Shown piece by piece: positions 23,114-35,856 of a stretch of 64,000 nt of DNA; position 1 is the first letter of the stretch, and each line of letters opens with the position of its first letter. Both the position numbers and the translations under genes were made by a program. Under the pieces are notes generated by a model that made no database searches, was not told the DNA's origin, and saw nothing but the letters and a program-made list of their open reading frames with translations. The stretch comes from Zygaena filipendulae (taxonomy: Eukaryota > Arthropoda > Insecta > Lepidoptera > Zygaenidae), in NCBI GenBank assembly GCA_907165275.2, contig OU015669.1:7586501-7650500 (forward strand). The letters are read 5' to 3'.

Positions 23114-23912
23114 GCACGTTTCATTTTCTTTATTATTATTTTTAATTTTGAAGTAAACTAAGGACCTATCTTAAATATTAATAGCTTTTTAAATTTTGCA
23201 TTGCTAAATTCACATAAATACTTCATCAACTTTAATAGGTATGGTTTAACAAACTGCATTAAGACTTCAAAGTTTTCTAGTTGAATTTGAATTCAAAAAG
23301 CTATTAATTCAAAACGAAGTATTCGTTTATATTTAAATCGCAAAGTTTTCTATTTTTTTGCAATTTAGTTCAATTTGTGTGCTTTTTATTGATAGAGCTT
23401 TTGTTATTAACTAATAAATTTGTTTAATGTTAAGAACTTATCCCAACAACTAAAAAGTAATACCTACGAAAGACATGTGGAGAGGTTCCTAGCAAATTCC
23501 TACACCAACGTTTTGGTGTTCAACACCAAATCATCAACAATATCTGTGTATAGATAACAGAATATATCGCAAGTTAACTAGTGATGGATCAAATTTAAAT
23601 ATCTAGGAGTATAAAACCAACAAAATTACACATTTAAAAAAAATATTCAATCTAGATGACTTTATTGTGCTTGCAAGTTCAAAGTTCATCATGATGAACC
23701 TAATGAGCAATTTAAAATCTGTCGCCTAGCACCTAACGGGGTGTTCCAGCAGCCTCGCTTGAAAGCCATGTTCCCATTCCAGGCTAGGTAGGTATGTGTA
23801 ATCTTCAACCGCACTCAGTTAACATGAGGCGAGTAGTGGTCAAACGCCTAGCCCGTTTACAATTAAAGACAAAACCTAGCTTGTCCAGTTTATATTAATT
23901 CCATCTATCTAC

Positions 23913-24242
23913 AATAGGCTAGTTTCCTGGGTAAAAAAATCAAAATTCTATTTAGTCCGTCAGTTAGATAATAAAAAAATAAAAGACACGTATTTTTTGC
24001 TTTTTTAAAATAATGGAAATATGCATAGATAAAGCGCATTAAAGTTTAGGGTGGGGGACTCGTGATGTCACAGCTCGCTATAACGTGCGAACAAACTGTA
24101 GCGAGGCGTGACGTCATGTGAAATTTCGACTTGATATATCTCCGTTATTTTTTGGTTACATAAAAAATAAAAAAATACGTGTCCAATATTTTTTAATAAT
24201 GTACAAAACGGACAAAAAAAAAAATTAGGAAACTAGCCTATT
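23913..24242. mobile_element. MITE-like inverted-repeat element B, copy 2
   Basis: Same element as 9206-9534 with intact ends: AATAGGCTAGTTTCCT on the left and AGGAAACTAGCCTATT on the right. Taking the terminus as GGCTAG leaves TA on both sides (23915-23916 and 24239-24240), as in Tc1/mariner-type MITEs. It holds one full TGACGTCA (24109-24116); the partner site is mutated to TGATGTCA. It lies 800 bases into trh intron 1. Confidence 0.8.
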
Positions 24243-24702
24243 CTCGATATCATTAAGTAGGTACTTATTATACAACGTGTTAATGAATTAACTGAAAACT
24301 AGAAAGTAGTTTACTCAGAATCAACTAGCGAATCGATCGCACTTTGTTTTAATATACTAGGTTATATTTTTTATTTTTACTAGCCCATGACTAAATTATT
24401 TATAATACAATATTGGGCACGTACGCCGCCCGCAGCAAAGATATTCGAACCGGTAGGCGCCGGCGTAGTGCTTGGTATTTCATAGAGAGGCCACCTCCAA
24501 ACTATGTTGAATAGCTTTTAAAGTATAAATTTTTTCGACATAAAATATATTTTAATCATATTCTTGTTTATTTTTTTAAATGGGGTGTATCAGGTTTTCA
24601 GTAATTCATTAACACGTTGTATAGGTACCTAATTAGTAGGTAAAGGCATCGTTGCTAAACATGATAAAAAAAAGAAAAACTTTGGAAAATGAGTAGAACA
24701 GA

Positions 24703-24736
24703 ATTGCATCCGAAATCACACGATTTCGGATGCAAT
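24703..24736. other. perfect 15-bp hairpin, 4-base loop
   Basis: ATTGCATCCGAAATC at 24703-24717 pairs with GATTTCGGATGCAAT at 24722-24736, with loop ACAC. The stem is too short for a microRNA precursor. Confidence 0.85.
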
Positions 24737-24779
24737 GCACGAATTGAAAGTAATTTGCAATAAAATTTTTGGAAAAAGT

Positions 24780-25082
24780 ACCAAACAAATCAAAGAGCAG
24801 AAAATACCAAATTTGCTACAGCATAAAAAATACCCAAATCGCTATAGTTGTGCCTATAATTTTTGAAGAGTTCTCTCGATTTCTCCAAGATCCCATCATC
24901 AGATCCCGACTTGGTGGCAATGGGACCTAATTGGGAGTAAACCCTTTCAAACAAAAAAAGAATTTTCCAAATCGGTCCAACCGTCTTCGAGTAATCGGTG
25001 AACATACATAAAAAAAAAAAAAAAAAAAACATACATACAATCGAACATAGAACCTCCTCCTTTTTGGAAGTCGGTTAAAAAA
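24780..25082 (-). repeat. lepidopteran interspersed repeat with poly(A)
   Basis: Read on the minus strand it starts TTTTTAACCGACTTCCAAAA, then GGAGGAGGTTCTATGTTCG, and carries a 20-base A/T run (25010-25029 on the + strand). I know this type of sequence as common in Lepidoptera. The overlapping minus-strand frames at 24790-25186 are not proteins I recognise. Confidence 0.65.
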
Positions 25083-26317
25083 TGAGGATGATAGGTATTG
25101 AATACTTGAATAAATAAATAAATATGTCGGCAAAAGGAGGCTAGAATCAGGAAATTTGCCGGAGATTCACAACTAGGTAGGTACAAGATTTTTGATCCAT
25201 TGCACCACTTAAGCTCACGACGCGTTTATATTACTTGTATTAAATTGTATTTTTGTAAATCCAACAACTATATGCATACTTCCATATTTTACAAACGTGG
25301 ACAGAACAAGTTGAGTTTGCGTATTAAGATGTTATCAGTTGACTTGAAGGCCCGACTATGGAGATACGTAGGCAAAAATTGTGAGGTTAACTTAAAAATA
25401 AGAAGAATTATGCTTATAAATATGAGTTATTAACAGAACTGATGCGAAACTCGGTCGATCTCTATTGTGTTTGAATTTTTTCAGACGTAAAAGAAATTGG
25501 TTTTTTCACAAGCGATCTACTTAAATTTTTACAAGACTGGGAAGAGTTTGTAATAAAAGTTTCATTGACATTTCACAAGAGCAATAAAGTCAGTAACAAT
25601 TTTGTTATTATCTTATAAGTAAGTAGGTAAAAGTAAATTTAGGTACCTAACACCAAAATGTATAGTTAGTTACAATCGTAATAATTAAGTAAATCAGAAA
25701 GTTTTGTGCAATGCCAAAAATTCAGTTCTAAGTTAATATATATTTAGTTTGGAATATTATAAATGTAGGTAGGTACCTAAACCTCTACAAACGAAACAGA
25801 ATTTCAACAAAATATACAATACACATCTAGTAATATAACATGTCTTTGTCATTATAATGATATCAAGTTTGCCTTCACAATTTGCCATTTTCCCAGAAAC
25901 GAGTCGCATTGTCATTACTGTGTAATGAGATTAACAAAATTTTGTTACAAAAATAATGAGATGAATGATAGGTATACGAGAAGTTGAAAAATTACGGAGT
26001 CAAAAGTTAATTGGCCCGTTTTCGTCCTCGTTTAAGCTTTCTGAACTTAATAGAATTAGAGATGTTCTATATACCTACCTATTTCAAAACATGTTTATCT
26101 TCATTAAAAAATTTAGGTTGTACACGTTCTTTTTATAAAGAACCAGATTTGTATTATTTTGTATGTTAAAAATTAAATTAATTTCCAAAAACAAATGGAT
26201 TTACTTTTACAAAGTGTATAGACATAAGGCAGAAATATCACTTACCTAATAAAAATTTTGGTCATAATTTTTTTATTTACATTCAATATCAGCAGTAGGT
26301 ACATAGGTAAAGTACTT

Positions 26318-26754
26318 TTTAATACAGTTGCTCAAAAAGTGGCGTATTGCAGGGACGTTTAGCGTTCGGGATGTGGGCTATTACATACTCGAGCTTTTTG
26401 TTTACCTTTCCCGAACTCGTGCGTTCTCTTTGCCAACTGTCAAAAATGGCGACACGACTTTGACACACTTTTTGCATTGCGAAACGTAGGTTTCGCATTA
26501 CTAATACGACTAGCGCCATCTCTTGATCACAGTTGGAACTTAGTTGAGTTTGTTGTGTTTTTGATATTTTATTAAATTGCTTAATTTTTTCGTAACTGTA
26601 TTAAAAATAGTTGTTCAGTACACGTGCGGAACCGTCATTGCAACTAGTTCCGACTGTCAACCCTCACCTTCGGCTGCGCCTCGGCTCGGGTAGACATTTG
26701 TCGGAACTCTTTGCAATGACAGGCTTTCCGCACTTATAATGAAATATACTATAA
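26318..26754 (-). mobile_element. dispersed element C, copy 1
   Basis: Begins TTTAATACAGTTGCTCAAAA on the + strand. It ends in an imperfect hairpin: GCGGAACCGTCATTGCAA pairs with TTGCAATGACAGGCTTTCCGC, with a 50-base GC-rich insert between the arms. It is an inverted copy of 46623-47017. A 66-codon frame (26319-26519) is open in both copies. The 10 differences I count between the two copies over that frame are all amino-acid changing, so there is no sign of protein conservation. Confidence 0.75.
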
Positions 26755-28136
26755 CATCCTTCATCCATCCATCATAATAAAGCAATCGTAAATTTGGCGC
26801 CAATTCAAATTTACATCCAGTTTCAGTATTTAAGTAGGTACGAGTAGTGTGACAGTACGATGGTGGTTCTATTGTTCCTTTCGCCAAGACGTTCGGCCGG
26901 TTTCAATGACGACACTGAGCGGGTCATTCCGTCTACATTACGTTGTACGTACGACGTGATTACAACGATTGTAGTAACCATAAACTTGAGTTTTACGCAA
27001 TCCATATAAGAATTTACAAGAACTGGACCTTGGAATGAAATAAAAAAAAATATCAATTTCTTTCATATTCTTTGCTAAATCCGCGTGCATTTCAAAATTC
27101 CTTTTGTTTTTCTAGTGTATTAAAACTAAAGTAGACATCATATATGATATTGTGTCGAGACAGCAGAAATTTTGTAGTTTTAGTTTAGTAGGTGCAAAAA
27201 GCATAGGAATAAATAGGAACATATACAGAAGAAGAATACCTACATAGATCTATAAACAGACTTTAAAACGTTCAATTATTTTGTAATGAAAAAGAGAAGA
27301 CATTTTTTGGATAAAATGAAATATAACTTTATTTGCCTTTTAATGGTTATCAAGTTGAGAATAGTTTTTTTGTTAAACAACCGTCCCTTTGACTCTATCG
27401 TTGAACAAGAAACCCTTTCACACTCTATCAAAATTTCAATGCGGTCACAGATAGCAACAGAATCGAAAACAAAAAAGTCCATATCCGTGTCTTCGAAAAG
27501 ATATTTTGATTGAAAAATAAAGAGCGTAACTAAAATATTTCAACACGCATTCTATATTATCATGATAATGCACGAGGAGTTTTGTCGTATAGAAAAATGT
27601 TTAAAGTCTCGAAAAAGGACAGATGTTCCCGCAATTGCACCGAACACTAAAGAAAAAAAACAAAATTTCAACGACCCGTCACTTATAACTGCTAATATAT
27701 TTCTGTGAATGTAAAATAACGAAACAATTTTTTCTAATATCCATTGATGCTTGATAAAAGCTAACTTGAACCAAATTAATTTAACCAAAAAACTAGCTAC
27801 CAAAAAACGATGCTATTTATTGTATAGTTACAGTTCAAATGTAACGGATCCTAGAACAAAATTTTAAACCACAAAGATGTAACTACACTTTAACATAACT
27901 TAAACCATGACCTCATTCCTGATAAAAACTTTATTGCAACTTAACCATGAAATATTAAGATCTAAATTGTATGGAATAGTTCTGGTGTAAAAAAGTGGGT
28001 TCGTGTATCAGTGTCTAAAACTCTATAAAAAGTAAGTTTATAAAAAAACGAAACAAAAACTCTTACCATGAGGTTTTGAACTAACGCCCATGCTTATAAC
28101 AAAACCTATTCTAGACCGTAACGACTTTATGTTATT

Positions 28137-28285
28137 AGTAGCTGTTCCCGCGTTAATTTCAGAGTTCCTGAGGGAATTCCGGAATAAAAATTATCCTTTA
28201 ACCTTTTTTGTACCCCTGACCAACCTGTATGCAAAATTTCATTGGTTGAGCGTGAAAGCGTAACAAACAAACTCACAGTCGCATT
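28137..28285 (+). repeat. GC-core repeat, subfamily 2, short copy
   Basis: TTAGTAGCTGTTCCCGCG, then CTGAGGGAATTCCGG, and CCTGTATGCAAAATTTCATT with AACAAACAAACTCAC tail. Internally shortened. Confidence 0.75.
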
Positions 28286-28808
28286 TATAACCTATTTATA
28301 ACCTTTCGGATACTATCACTAAAAACTTGACGTTTTTTTTTTTAAGTGGCAACAGGCGCCTTGGTTAGGTAGGGACCACAGATAATATAATGTAGGGACA
28401 CTATTTATGTCAGTGTCAGTTAAAGAAACCGCAGTGGGCAGTTACAGAGTATGATTTAAGTTTGTTATAGCTTGTTTAAAGTATTTTTTGAGAAACGTAT
28501 CTGTGATCGAAATTTCACTCCTGGCTCCTACTGACTGGCCAAAAAAATTTTCTCTTACAATCAGCTTACTTTTTAAATTGATTTCAAGTTTTACAAATCG
28601 ACTAACTAATATCTATAAACTAATTTTATTCCGGTGCAACCATCCCGTACACCACAGTAGCCGACCTCGATCACTCAACTAACGCCAAGTCATCTGCATT
28701 CGTCACGACCTCTGTCCATTCTAGTTTTTATTCGAGATACATCCACCGCTGACAACCACATTTAAAGAGTTAAGAAATCGAACATAAATATTTTCTAGTT
28801 CAGCTGCA

Positions 28809-29042
28809 CTGGGTCCTTATTCACTATGACCACAACACGCCGCGCTAAGATAAGACGCCGCAAAAACTGTCTTTCCCTAGTAATCAGAGAAATTTTACTG
28901 CGAAAAAATACATTTACAACGTTTCTTATGGCATAAAGAATAATAATTTCTAATATCTTGGCATCTAGAATGTTTGGAAATGCGTTTTTGGGACGCGCGT
29001 TATGGGCAAGGAATGTTGTTGGTCATAGTGAATAAGGGCCCT
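28809..29042 (-). mobile_element. GGGCCC-terminus MITE, copy 2 (inverted)
   Basis: Reverse-orientation copy of the element at 14589, with termini CTGGGTCCTTATTCACTATG and GTGAATAAGGGCCCTG. It lies in trh intron 1. Confidence 0.8.
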
Positions 29043-29217
29043 GATAGAGAAATTAATTTTAACCAACTGCACTATATTCAATTATATTATAGGTGTACGT
29101 ATTGAGTCTAGTGCTTAATAACGTTTTCCACGCGGTCTTACCTGCATGATATGCAAGGATTTCCTTCAGGAGCTCTTTGTTACAGAATTAAATGCGGTAA
29201 TCTAGAACATAATATGA

Positions 29218-29306
29218 TGGGCTTGACACCAGAAATGACGCCGAATCGCCAAGAATGGCGTAAAAGTATCAGCAGGGCTGACCCCAAACTGCGAAAAAGC
29301 CAGGGG
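29218..29306 (+). pseudogene. possible non-LTR retrotransposon ORF remnant
   Basis: The + strand reads TPEMTPNRQEWRKSISRADP, then KLRKSQG. This resembles the basic, Trp-containing C-terminal segment (R-x-x-W-R...ADP) seen at the end of some insect LINE proteins. The stretch is short, flanked by stops, and I recognise nothing upstream. Weak call. Confidence 0.25.
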
Positions 29307-30679
29307 ATTGATTGAATATACAAAATATGATAATATAGTAGTTAGTGCTTGTGGTTTTACTTACGTAAACATCGCAATTTGTTCGGAAACTGTCTTAAAA
29401 AGTATTAATACATAGCTGTGATTCTATCTGTGAGAGTCTTTGAACTGAACAATTGGTTCAGTAGTGTCATGGATTACACTCGTACAAACAAACATTCCAC
29501 TTTATACTTGTATTATTATCTATATAGTGATAGAGATAAAAGAAGTCCCTACAAAGTACTTATGCTGCAAGTATATTACTTGTATATATTGTCACAATAT
29601 GTCATGTAAATAAATATTGAAGTAGGTAATAGGTACTTCTTTTGGCATGTTGAGAATAAAATTTTAGTAGGTATGCAACGGAAGTGACGTTAGTAAAGTT
29701 AACAACGAGTGCCATATCTAGTGTCTGCGTGCCAAATTATCTTATTTTTATCAAAATTGTGCTTTGATATGACTTTAACATAGCCCATTTTTCTATTCTG
29801 TTGCACACATTTTTCGTCAAATAGTATGCCACAAATGTTAATTTTTTTAATTATGAATCGGTCAAAAATGTTATCCTTCGCTTAAATTAATCTCTAAACT
29901 TCTGTATACTTTGTATCGTAAGAATATTAAAAAAAAAAATCAGAACAATTTTCGATAATTTCTCGTTGCTTGCGGTTGCAACTGTAAAATTTATACTGCA
30001 GATGGTTATTGCATTTATCATGGGTTTTATAATCCAAAAAGATTGGTTATTGCAAGCGGTCTGAATACATGAACCGTTTTTACTAACGGGTATAGGTAAT
30101 AACAAATATATGTATTATTAAGGGTTGTTTTCGGATGACCGAAGACAGAGGAGTGTTAAAACCTGATGAAGTTATTAATTACTAAACTAATTCCAAATGT
30201 TATCTGTAATTAGAACTTTAGCTACCTACATGCCAAATTTTATTTAAATATGATGAGTTACTGACAAATGAACAGATAAACAGATGAAATTCCAAAATAC
30301 CGTACTTATTTTGCAAATCTATTTATTTCATTGAATTCCATTCAAATGTACAGGTTCATTGTATTATGTCATTACATTTTTTATTATAATCTTGAACTCC
30401 TACAAGCTAAACCAAGTCAGGCGTAACCGATAACTGAGTTTTGCTCTTTAATAAGATTTATCGGAAGAGAATGTAGTAGTCGATCGATCAGTCGCGGACA
30501 GTCTGGATTAACTGCGAGACAAGTGTACCGAAAATGGTCCATTACATTCCCCTTTACCTCATCACCGGACTCTTGTGCTGACCCCTGTTGTTTTAATACC
30601 TCCTTTTAGGGTTGAACGGGCTCCAATGCGGGGTAGTAAACACTATTATAGATGTCTTGATTGGCAGTCTTGTAATATC

Positions 30680-30845
30680 ACTTGCTGTTACACCCACTTT
30701 GATTTCGAGTTCCCGAGGGAATTTCCGGGTAAAAAGTATGTAGGTGTCCTTTTTTGTACCCCTGACAACGTGTATGCAAAATTTTATGATCGATTCAATG
30801 GGTTAGCCGTGAAAAGTTAACAGACAAACAGACGGACAGAGTGAG
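30680..30845 (+). repeat. GC-core repeat, subfamily 2
   Basis: CGAGTTCCCGAGGGAATTTC core, CCCCTGACAACGTGTATGCA block, and a tail AACAGACAAACAGACGGACAG. The head is degraded. Confidence 0.75.
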
Positions 30846-32814
30846 TTACTTTTACTTATTTTGTCAAAGTATTATCTTATTTGGGGATCAATATATCAAA
30901 ATTACCGAGTGTGGTTTTTGCATAAAATATCAAAACAGCGATGTAATTTCTCATTTTCTTTTTGCACGCTCATATTGTTATAGACACGATAGTAGAAACG
31001 ATAAAAAATCAAAATAACATCAAAATCGTTAATGAAGCAAAGTAAAAATACATAAGTATACGAATAGATAAATGTGTGTAAGTTTATGAGGCAAAATACA
31101 GTAAAAATTTCCACCGTTCGCCCCGAGCGCAATCAGCCGTCCCTTCGGTCGATTATTGCAAATAACTATTATTTCCTTCTCCTTTCAATGGCAACGGATG
31201 CAAACCCCAACATTTTCTCTTTGTATTGCTAATTTCGAATAGTTTTATTTACTTGGGCCGCTACAAAGTTGCATTCGGTAGCTTATCAAAGTCAATTTCA
31301 CTGTACAGTGAAAATAATGGCAGTTCTAAGAGAAAAGTTTCATTTTTCGACAAAACTTAACTAGCAGAGCCTTGTCTGACTCTGGGATATGATAATGCTA
31401 ATACAAACATTTGTCCATCTGACATATCCACAAGCAGCCATCACGTGGGGCCGCTAAATCCAGGGGTATCACTATTTTATTCATCAAAAAGCTATCCCAA
31501 GTAAATCCCGGGTTATTGCATTTATAAATGAAACAATTTTCCAGTTTCACTGCGATTTTGGCAGGCAATTTGCTAAACAACCTACCACCATTAGTCATTC
31601 GCGTATCGACGCTTCTAGTGGATCGGTCATTTTTTGTCCGCAAACGGTAGGATATCGACGCATTGGGACGTAAAGATGTGTTGCGATTAGTTGACTAGTT
31701 CAGCACGCGACGTCGTTCAAATGGTCTTTAGATTTTCCCAATGATTTTGATACAAAGCTACAATGCACAAACTTTTTGTGTTGAAACTCTATATACAAGC
31801 ATTCATGCTATTGACTGACATCAATTCAGACAGACTATAGAAACTGATATTAATGATTAGTTGGCATAAAATTACTGATATTTTACTTTTTGATAATTTA
31901 TACCTATCTATTTTTCACGTGTTGATAATGTTTAAAATGGATTATGTTTGTTTGTGACTTGCAATAAGAAAATAAAATGAAATTATATAATTAGTAGGTA
32001 TTTGTAAATTTATCAAAAATAAATATAAAAACTTTAAGCTAAATAGCAACTAGCCAGTATTTAGTGAGAATCCTAAATTGATATTCCACTGGCGTTTGTG
32101 AAAGAAAATTGGATATGACGTGATTATGAGACTGCTGTGTAAAGAGCGCCAATTTGGCGAGCTTACAAATCGTTTGTCCCACGGGACTGGACGAGGCAGC
32201 TGGCTTTATTTATTTTTGTCCACGTTTTCGCCTCAATTGCCATACTGGGCAGTTTTAATTTGATTAGTTCTAATCGAAGACAGAATTTGTGATGTTAGAG
32301 TTAAGTAGCTAATGATTAACATAATATAATATGGTTAGACAGTCTATTCTAATGTCTCAATAATTATGCTAAGTGTCAAACTTGACGAAGCTTGAAGGTG
32401 TACACTTTTATGTCTATTGGTGTCTCAATAGTTTTTACCCAATTTTCTTATTTATACTATCAAATATTTGGGTTAGTAAACTAACACTGAATTTCGTTTT
32501 CTATTTACAAATCGATTTGCTTTTCGAATTTCTATTTTTATGTTTTTTGTTCAAATAAATAAAAAATAAATATTCTTTAATAAAAAGTAAGTTATAAATA
32601 CCATACCTAATGGGTAAACGATTAAAAATGATCAATGGTGAAAGCAGTTTTAAAATATCAAAACTCCTCACATTACCTTTGCCTTAAACGTCTCGAGTTA
32701 ATCGAACTATTCAAGTAGCGGACGTCATTTGCCCCATGTCGTCACCTTCTATACTATTATTGGGCCTTCACGATTCGGTTCGGAAATTCGCCTAGTCATA
32801 TTATGCTCATCTCG

Positions 32815-32890
32815 GGGGTGCGAGTGTAGTAGTGAAATGACTGGTCGGCACCGAGGACGGGACCCCGGCTCCCGTGAGACGGTGCCCTTT
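32815..32890. promoter_or_regulatory. GC-rich structured block in intron 1
   Basis: GGCACCG at 32847-32853 pairs with CGGTGCC at 32880-32886. Inside, ACGGGA pairs with TCCCGT around a CCCCGGC loop region, giving a two-step GC-rich stem. The sequence is unique in the window and stands out from AT-rich flanks. Could be a structured RNA element or enhancer piece. Function unknown. Confidence 0.25.
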
Positions 32891-33639
32891 TGATTATTTC
32901 CGAACTGGTAATGGGGATGTCTTAGTTTTGATACTTAGCGCCAATTTCTTTTGTGTCAGTTTCGACAAACTTTCTTTAGGTAAGTGTTTATTTTTGCTTA
33001 GTAGATTCTCATACATCTGTAAGTAGAAGATTCTAACTACGCTACTGTGTTTTTACGATAAAAAAAAATATTAAAGGTATTTGATTTGTATTGATTTCAA
33101 TGAAAAAAAAGTTTGATGTCGATGAAAAAAGTTTCCAATTCAACAATTTGTTTCCAATACATTTTTAGCTTATGTTCGATTTCAAAATAATATTCTTTGT
33201 TATTCATTAGGTAGTATTGTAGTAATCGTATTCGGTATCTGTAGAAAATTAAAAATAAATAATACTTTTGGTAACAATTTTTTTTCCTGAGCTCTAAGGA
33301 AAATATAAGATTGAATGAGATTGAATTGAATCATTATTCTCCAAGTATCAAATTGGATAATTGGCATATAAAATGAGATACTTTTGGAACGTTTACAGTT
33401 TTTGCTCAGCATCTCACTTTGGTGACTTAGTGTAATTTTACCTACAGATTATCTGCTTTGACAGTTTGACCTCTAAGTAGGTATACTGAAATTCCATATT
33501 CTTTATTTAATTTTAATTTATTCGTTTTTTTACGAAAAAAACTATGAGTATATTTACTGATAGTTACAGATCTAAATCAGACACTCGTCATATATTTTTT
33601 TTCGTCGGTCCCGTTACGTATTCGTAGCAAAATAAAAGA

Positions 33640-33840
33640 ATAGATCCTAATCAAAGATGGCGGATATTGTCGTCCATATTAACATTGTCGCGCCGGGAAA
33701 TAATCATCAATATTATCAATAATCCGCACGCGTAATATGGCCGTGACATTTTCATTTCCTATGTCAAATATGGTGCAGTGGACGCCCCTCTGTGCTATTT
33801 GTTTAATGCCCATTGTATAAATAAGGTGTGACGTCTGTCG
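33640..33840. promoter_or_regulatory. candidate cis-regulatory block in intron 1
   Basis: Unique, GC-richer sequence with AAGATGGCGG (a YY1/Pho-type match, 33654-33663) and CGCGCCGGGAAA (33690-33701; the complement TTTCCCGGCGCG resembles an E2F site). No frame of interest. Inference from motifs only. Confidence 0.25.
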
Positions 33841-33850
33841 TTAGATAGAT

Positions 33851-34090
33851 CAGGGCCCTCATTCACTATGACCAACAAGATTCCTTGCCCATAACGCGCG
33901 TTTCTAAAACGCATTCCCAAACGCTCCAGGTGCCAAAATATTGGAAATTATTATTCTGTATGACATAAGAAACGTTGCAGGTAAATGTATTTTTTTTGAA
34001 GTAAAACTTCTTTGATTACGAAGGAAAGACAATTTTTGCGGCGTTTTATCTTAACGCGCCGTGTTATGGGTATAATGAATAAGGGCCCAG
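33851..34090 (+). mobile_element. GGGCCC-terminus MITE, copy 3
   Basis: Same orientation as copy 1, with termini CAGGGCCCTCATTCACTATG and GAATAAGGGCCCAG. One arm has lost part of its GGTCATAGTG motif, so the terminal repeats are imperfect. Confidence 0.8.
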
Positions 34091-34240
34091 TTTGATAGTT
34101 GATCTGTATAGTGTTTTGGATTATTTCAATAGAATATTCATTATTCTGCATCGTTAAAATAATCTTAATACCAATTAACTGCATGTGATTACAAAAGACC
34201 TTTTCAAAAACAAAAATGGAAGACTAAACAGTGCTTACCA

Positions 34241-34554
34241 CAGAGCAAATAAATTAACTAGAGAGGACATGTAGGCGGGGCAGGCGAGCTATCGTTGCAA
34301 AAGAAGTTAGAGCAAATGCTCTAACATGCCCAAAACTTCTTTTGCTGCCATCCCAAGTACATTTACCACAATATTCCCAAAACTGTGAATTTTGAAAACA
34401 GTGACTAAGAAAAAACATAACCATAAAGCATTTAATACATTTCTTTACGTTAATGAATGTTTGTGCGAAGATCATCCGGCGACACTGGTTTTCATGTTTT
34501 CATACTAAACTAAGTTGATGTGCCTTCTATCTCTTATTTTCTGTTCTGTGGTGC
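34241..34554 (+). mobile_element. dispersed 0.3-kb element D, copy 2
   Basis: Begins CAGAGCAAATAAATTAACT, ends CTGTTCTGTGG. The ends CCACAGAG and CTGTGG form a short terminal inverted repeat. TGCTTA precedes and TGCTAA follows, a possible imperfect 6-bp target duplication. It lies in trh intron 1, only about 150 bases after another element (33851-34090). Confidence 0.65.
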
Positions 34555-34562
34555 TAACTATA

Positions 34563-34828
34563 ATAATAATAATCCACTTCACAATACACAGATCTACTTG
34601 ATCCCACACTAAGCTATATAAGCTTGTGTCGTGGAAACCAAGCAAACGTGGTATATACTACACATATATATATATTACATATATATTATACTATAGATAT
34701 ATTTATACACAACCAGACTGGAAAATGGAACCCTGTGTTCTCACACAAAGTCCACCCCCACCGGGAATCGAACCTGGAACCTTTTGATTAGCGGGCAGGC
34801 ATGGTGACCATCGCGCCAATCGGGTCGT
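34563..34828 (-). mobile_element. tRNA-derived SINE, family 1, copy 2
   Basis: Same family and orientation as 15636, with a tail of (TAA)n at 34563 and the B box complement at 34761-34775. An AT-rich dinucleotide expansion (TATATA) near 34662-34710 lengthens its body. It lies in trh intron 1. Confidence 0.8.
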
Positions 34829-35650
34829 CAAGCATATAATCATAGCATACCTAATGTAGGTTAAGGTAGGTAGGAAGGTTTTTAAAATTTTGTAGATACA
34901 AAGAGCAGATGCTCGTACCTAAATCGATAAGAATGAAACTTTGTTAATAAAATTTAGATTCCACATTTTCTGATTAATATGTAACTTATATCTCAAAAAA
35001 CAAAAAGAAAAATCATTTTTACAAACAGTTGAAAGTTCAAACCGTAAAACTATTTAACACGACTTTCTAGGTTTTATGTTTTAGCGTCCTTCAGCACATT
35101 TGTGCCTATAGAATTATGAATATGAAAAATATTTCACACAATAATTTCTTCATAGAAAAAGCACTAGAACTCTACATACGTTAACCGTGTGCTCTACATT
35201 TCAGCTACAAGTGCATTTCTATTTATGCAAAGATATCACTATAGTTTCGTGTCAATTTATGTGAGTTTACCCGTAACTGACCGTGGGGTCTCGCAGGCCC
35301 CAGGGACGGGTTCCGGGGTTCAAATATCCGTGCTTTCAAAGAAACCAGCCGACCCTTAAGATGCCAAGTGTGAATTTCTCTTTGTAAGTAAACTTTTAGA
35401 AGTTATATAAAGGTCGTATAGGTAAGTTTTGGTTTTAGACTTTTGAAGGTTTTCACATTTGGCAAATATAGTCTGAGATATTCATCTTACATTTAAGAGG
35501 CACTTAATTTCGTATACATAACGATGTTTCTCTTCATAAAAATACATCGCATTTTTTACTTGTAGCGATCCTGAGATAATCTCTGAATTTAAAATTTTGT
35601 ATGAAATGTTTTTAAATTAAATAGATGTAGATGTATGCTTTAATATTATC

Positions 35651-35856
35651 TATATACTAATAAAAAGGTAAGATTTGATTTTTTGTTTGTTTTTTTTTGT
35701 TATAATTTAACTCAAAAACTACTGGACCGATATTAAACATTCTTTCACTTTTAGAAAGTTACATTTTCCCTGAGTAACATAAGCTATATTGTGATTCGGA
35801 ATTTCCGCGGGAACCCCAAAATTATCGTGGGTGAAACCGCGGGGAACAGCTAGTAC
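35651..35856 (-). repeat. GC-core repeat, subfamily 3
   Basis: Minus-strand copy ending GAAACCGCGGGGAACAGCTA on the + strand. Its body ACTACTGGACCGAT and CCCTGAGTAACATAAGCTAT is shared with 38944-39147 only. Confidence 0.8.

Noticed and set aside
23114..23154. Extension of exon 1 to the GT donor at 23153
   Set aside because: It is phase-compatible, but the extra residues are AT-coded and hydrophobic, look like intron, and would interrupt the [12 protein letters not shown] continuity. Kept only as an alternative splice form to test.
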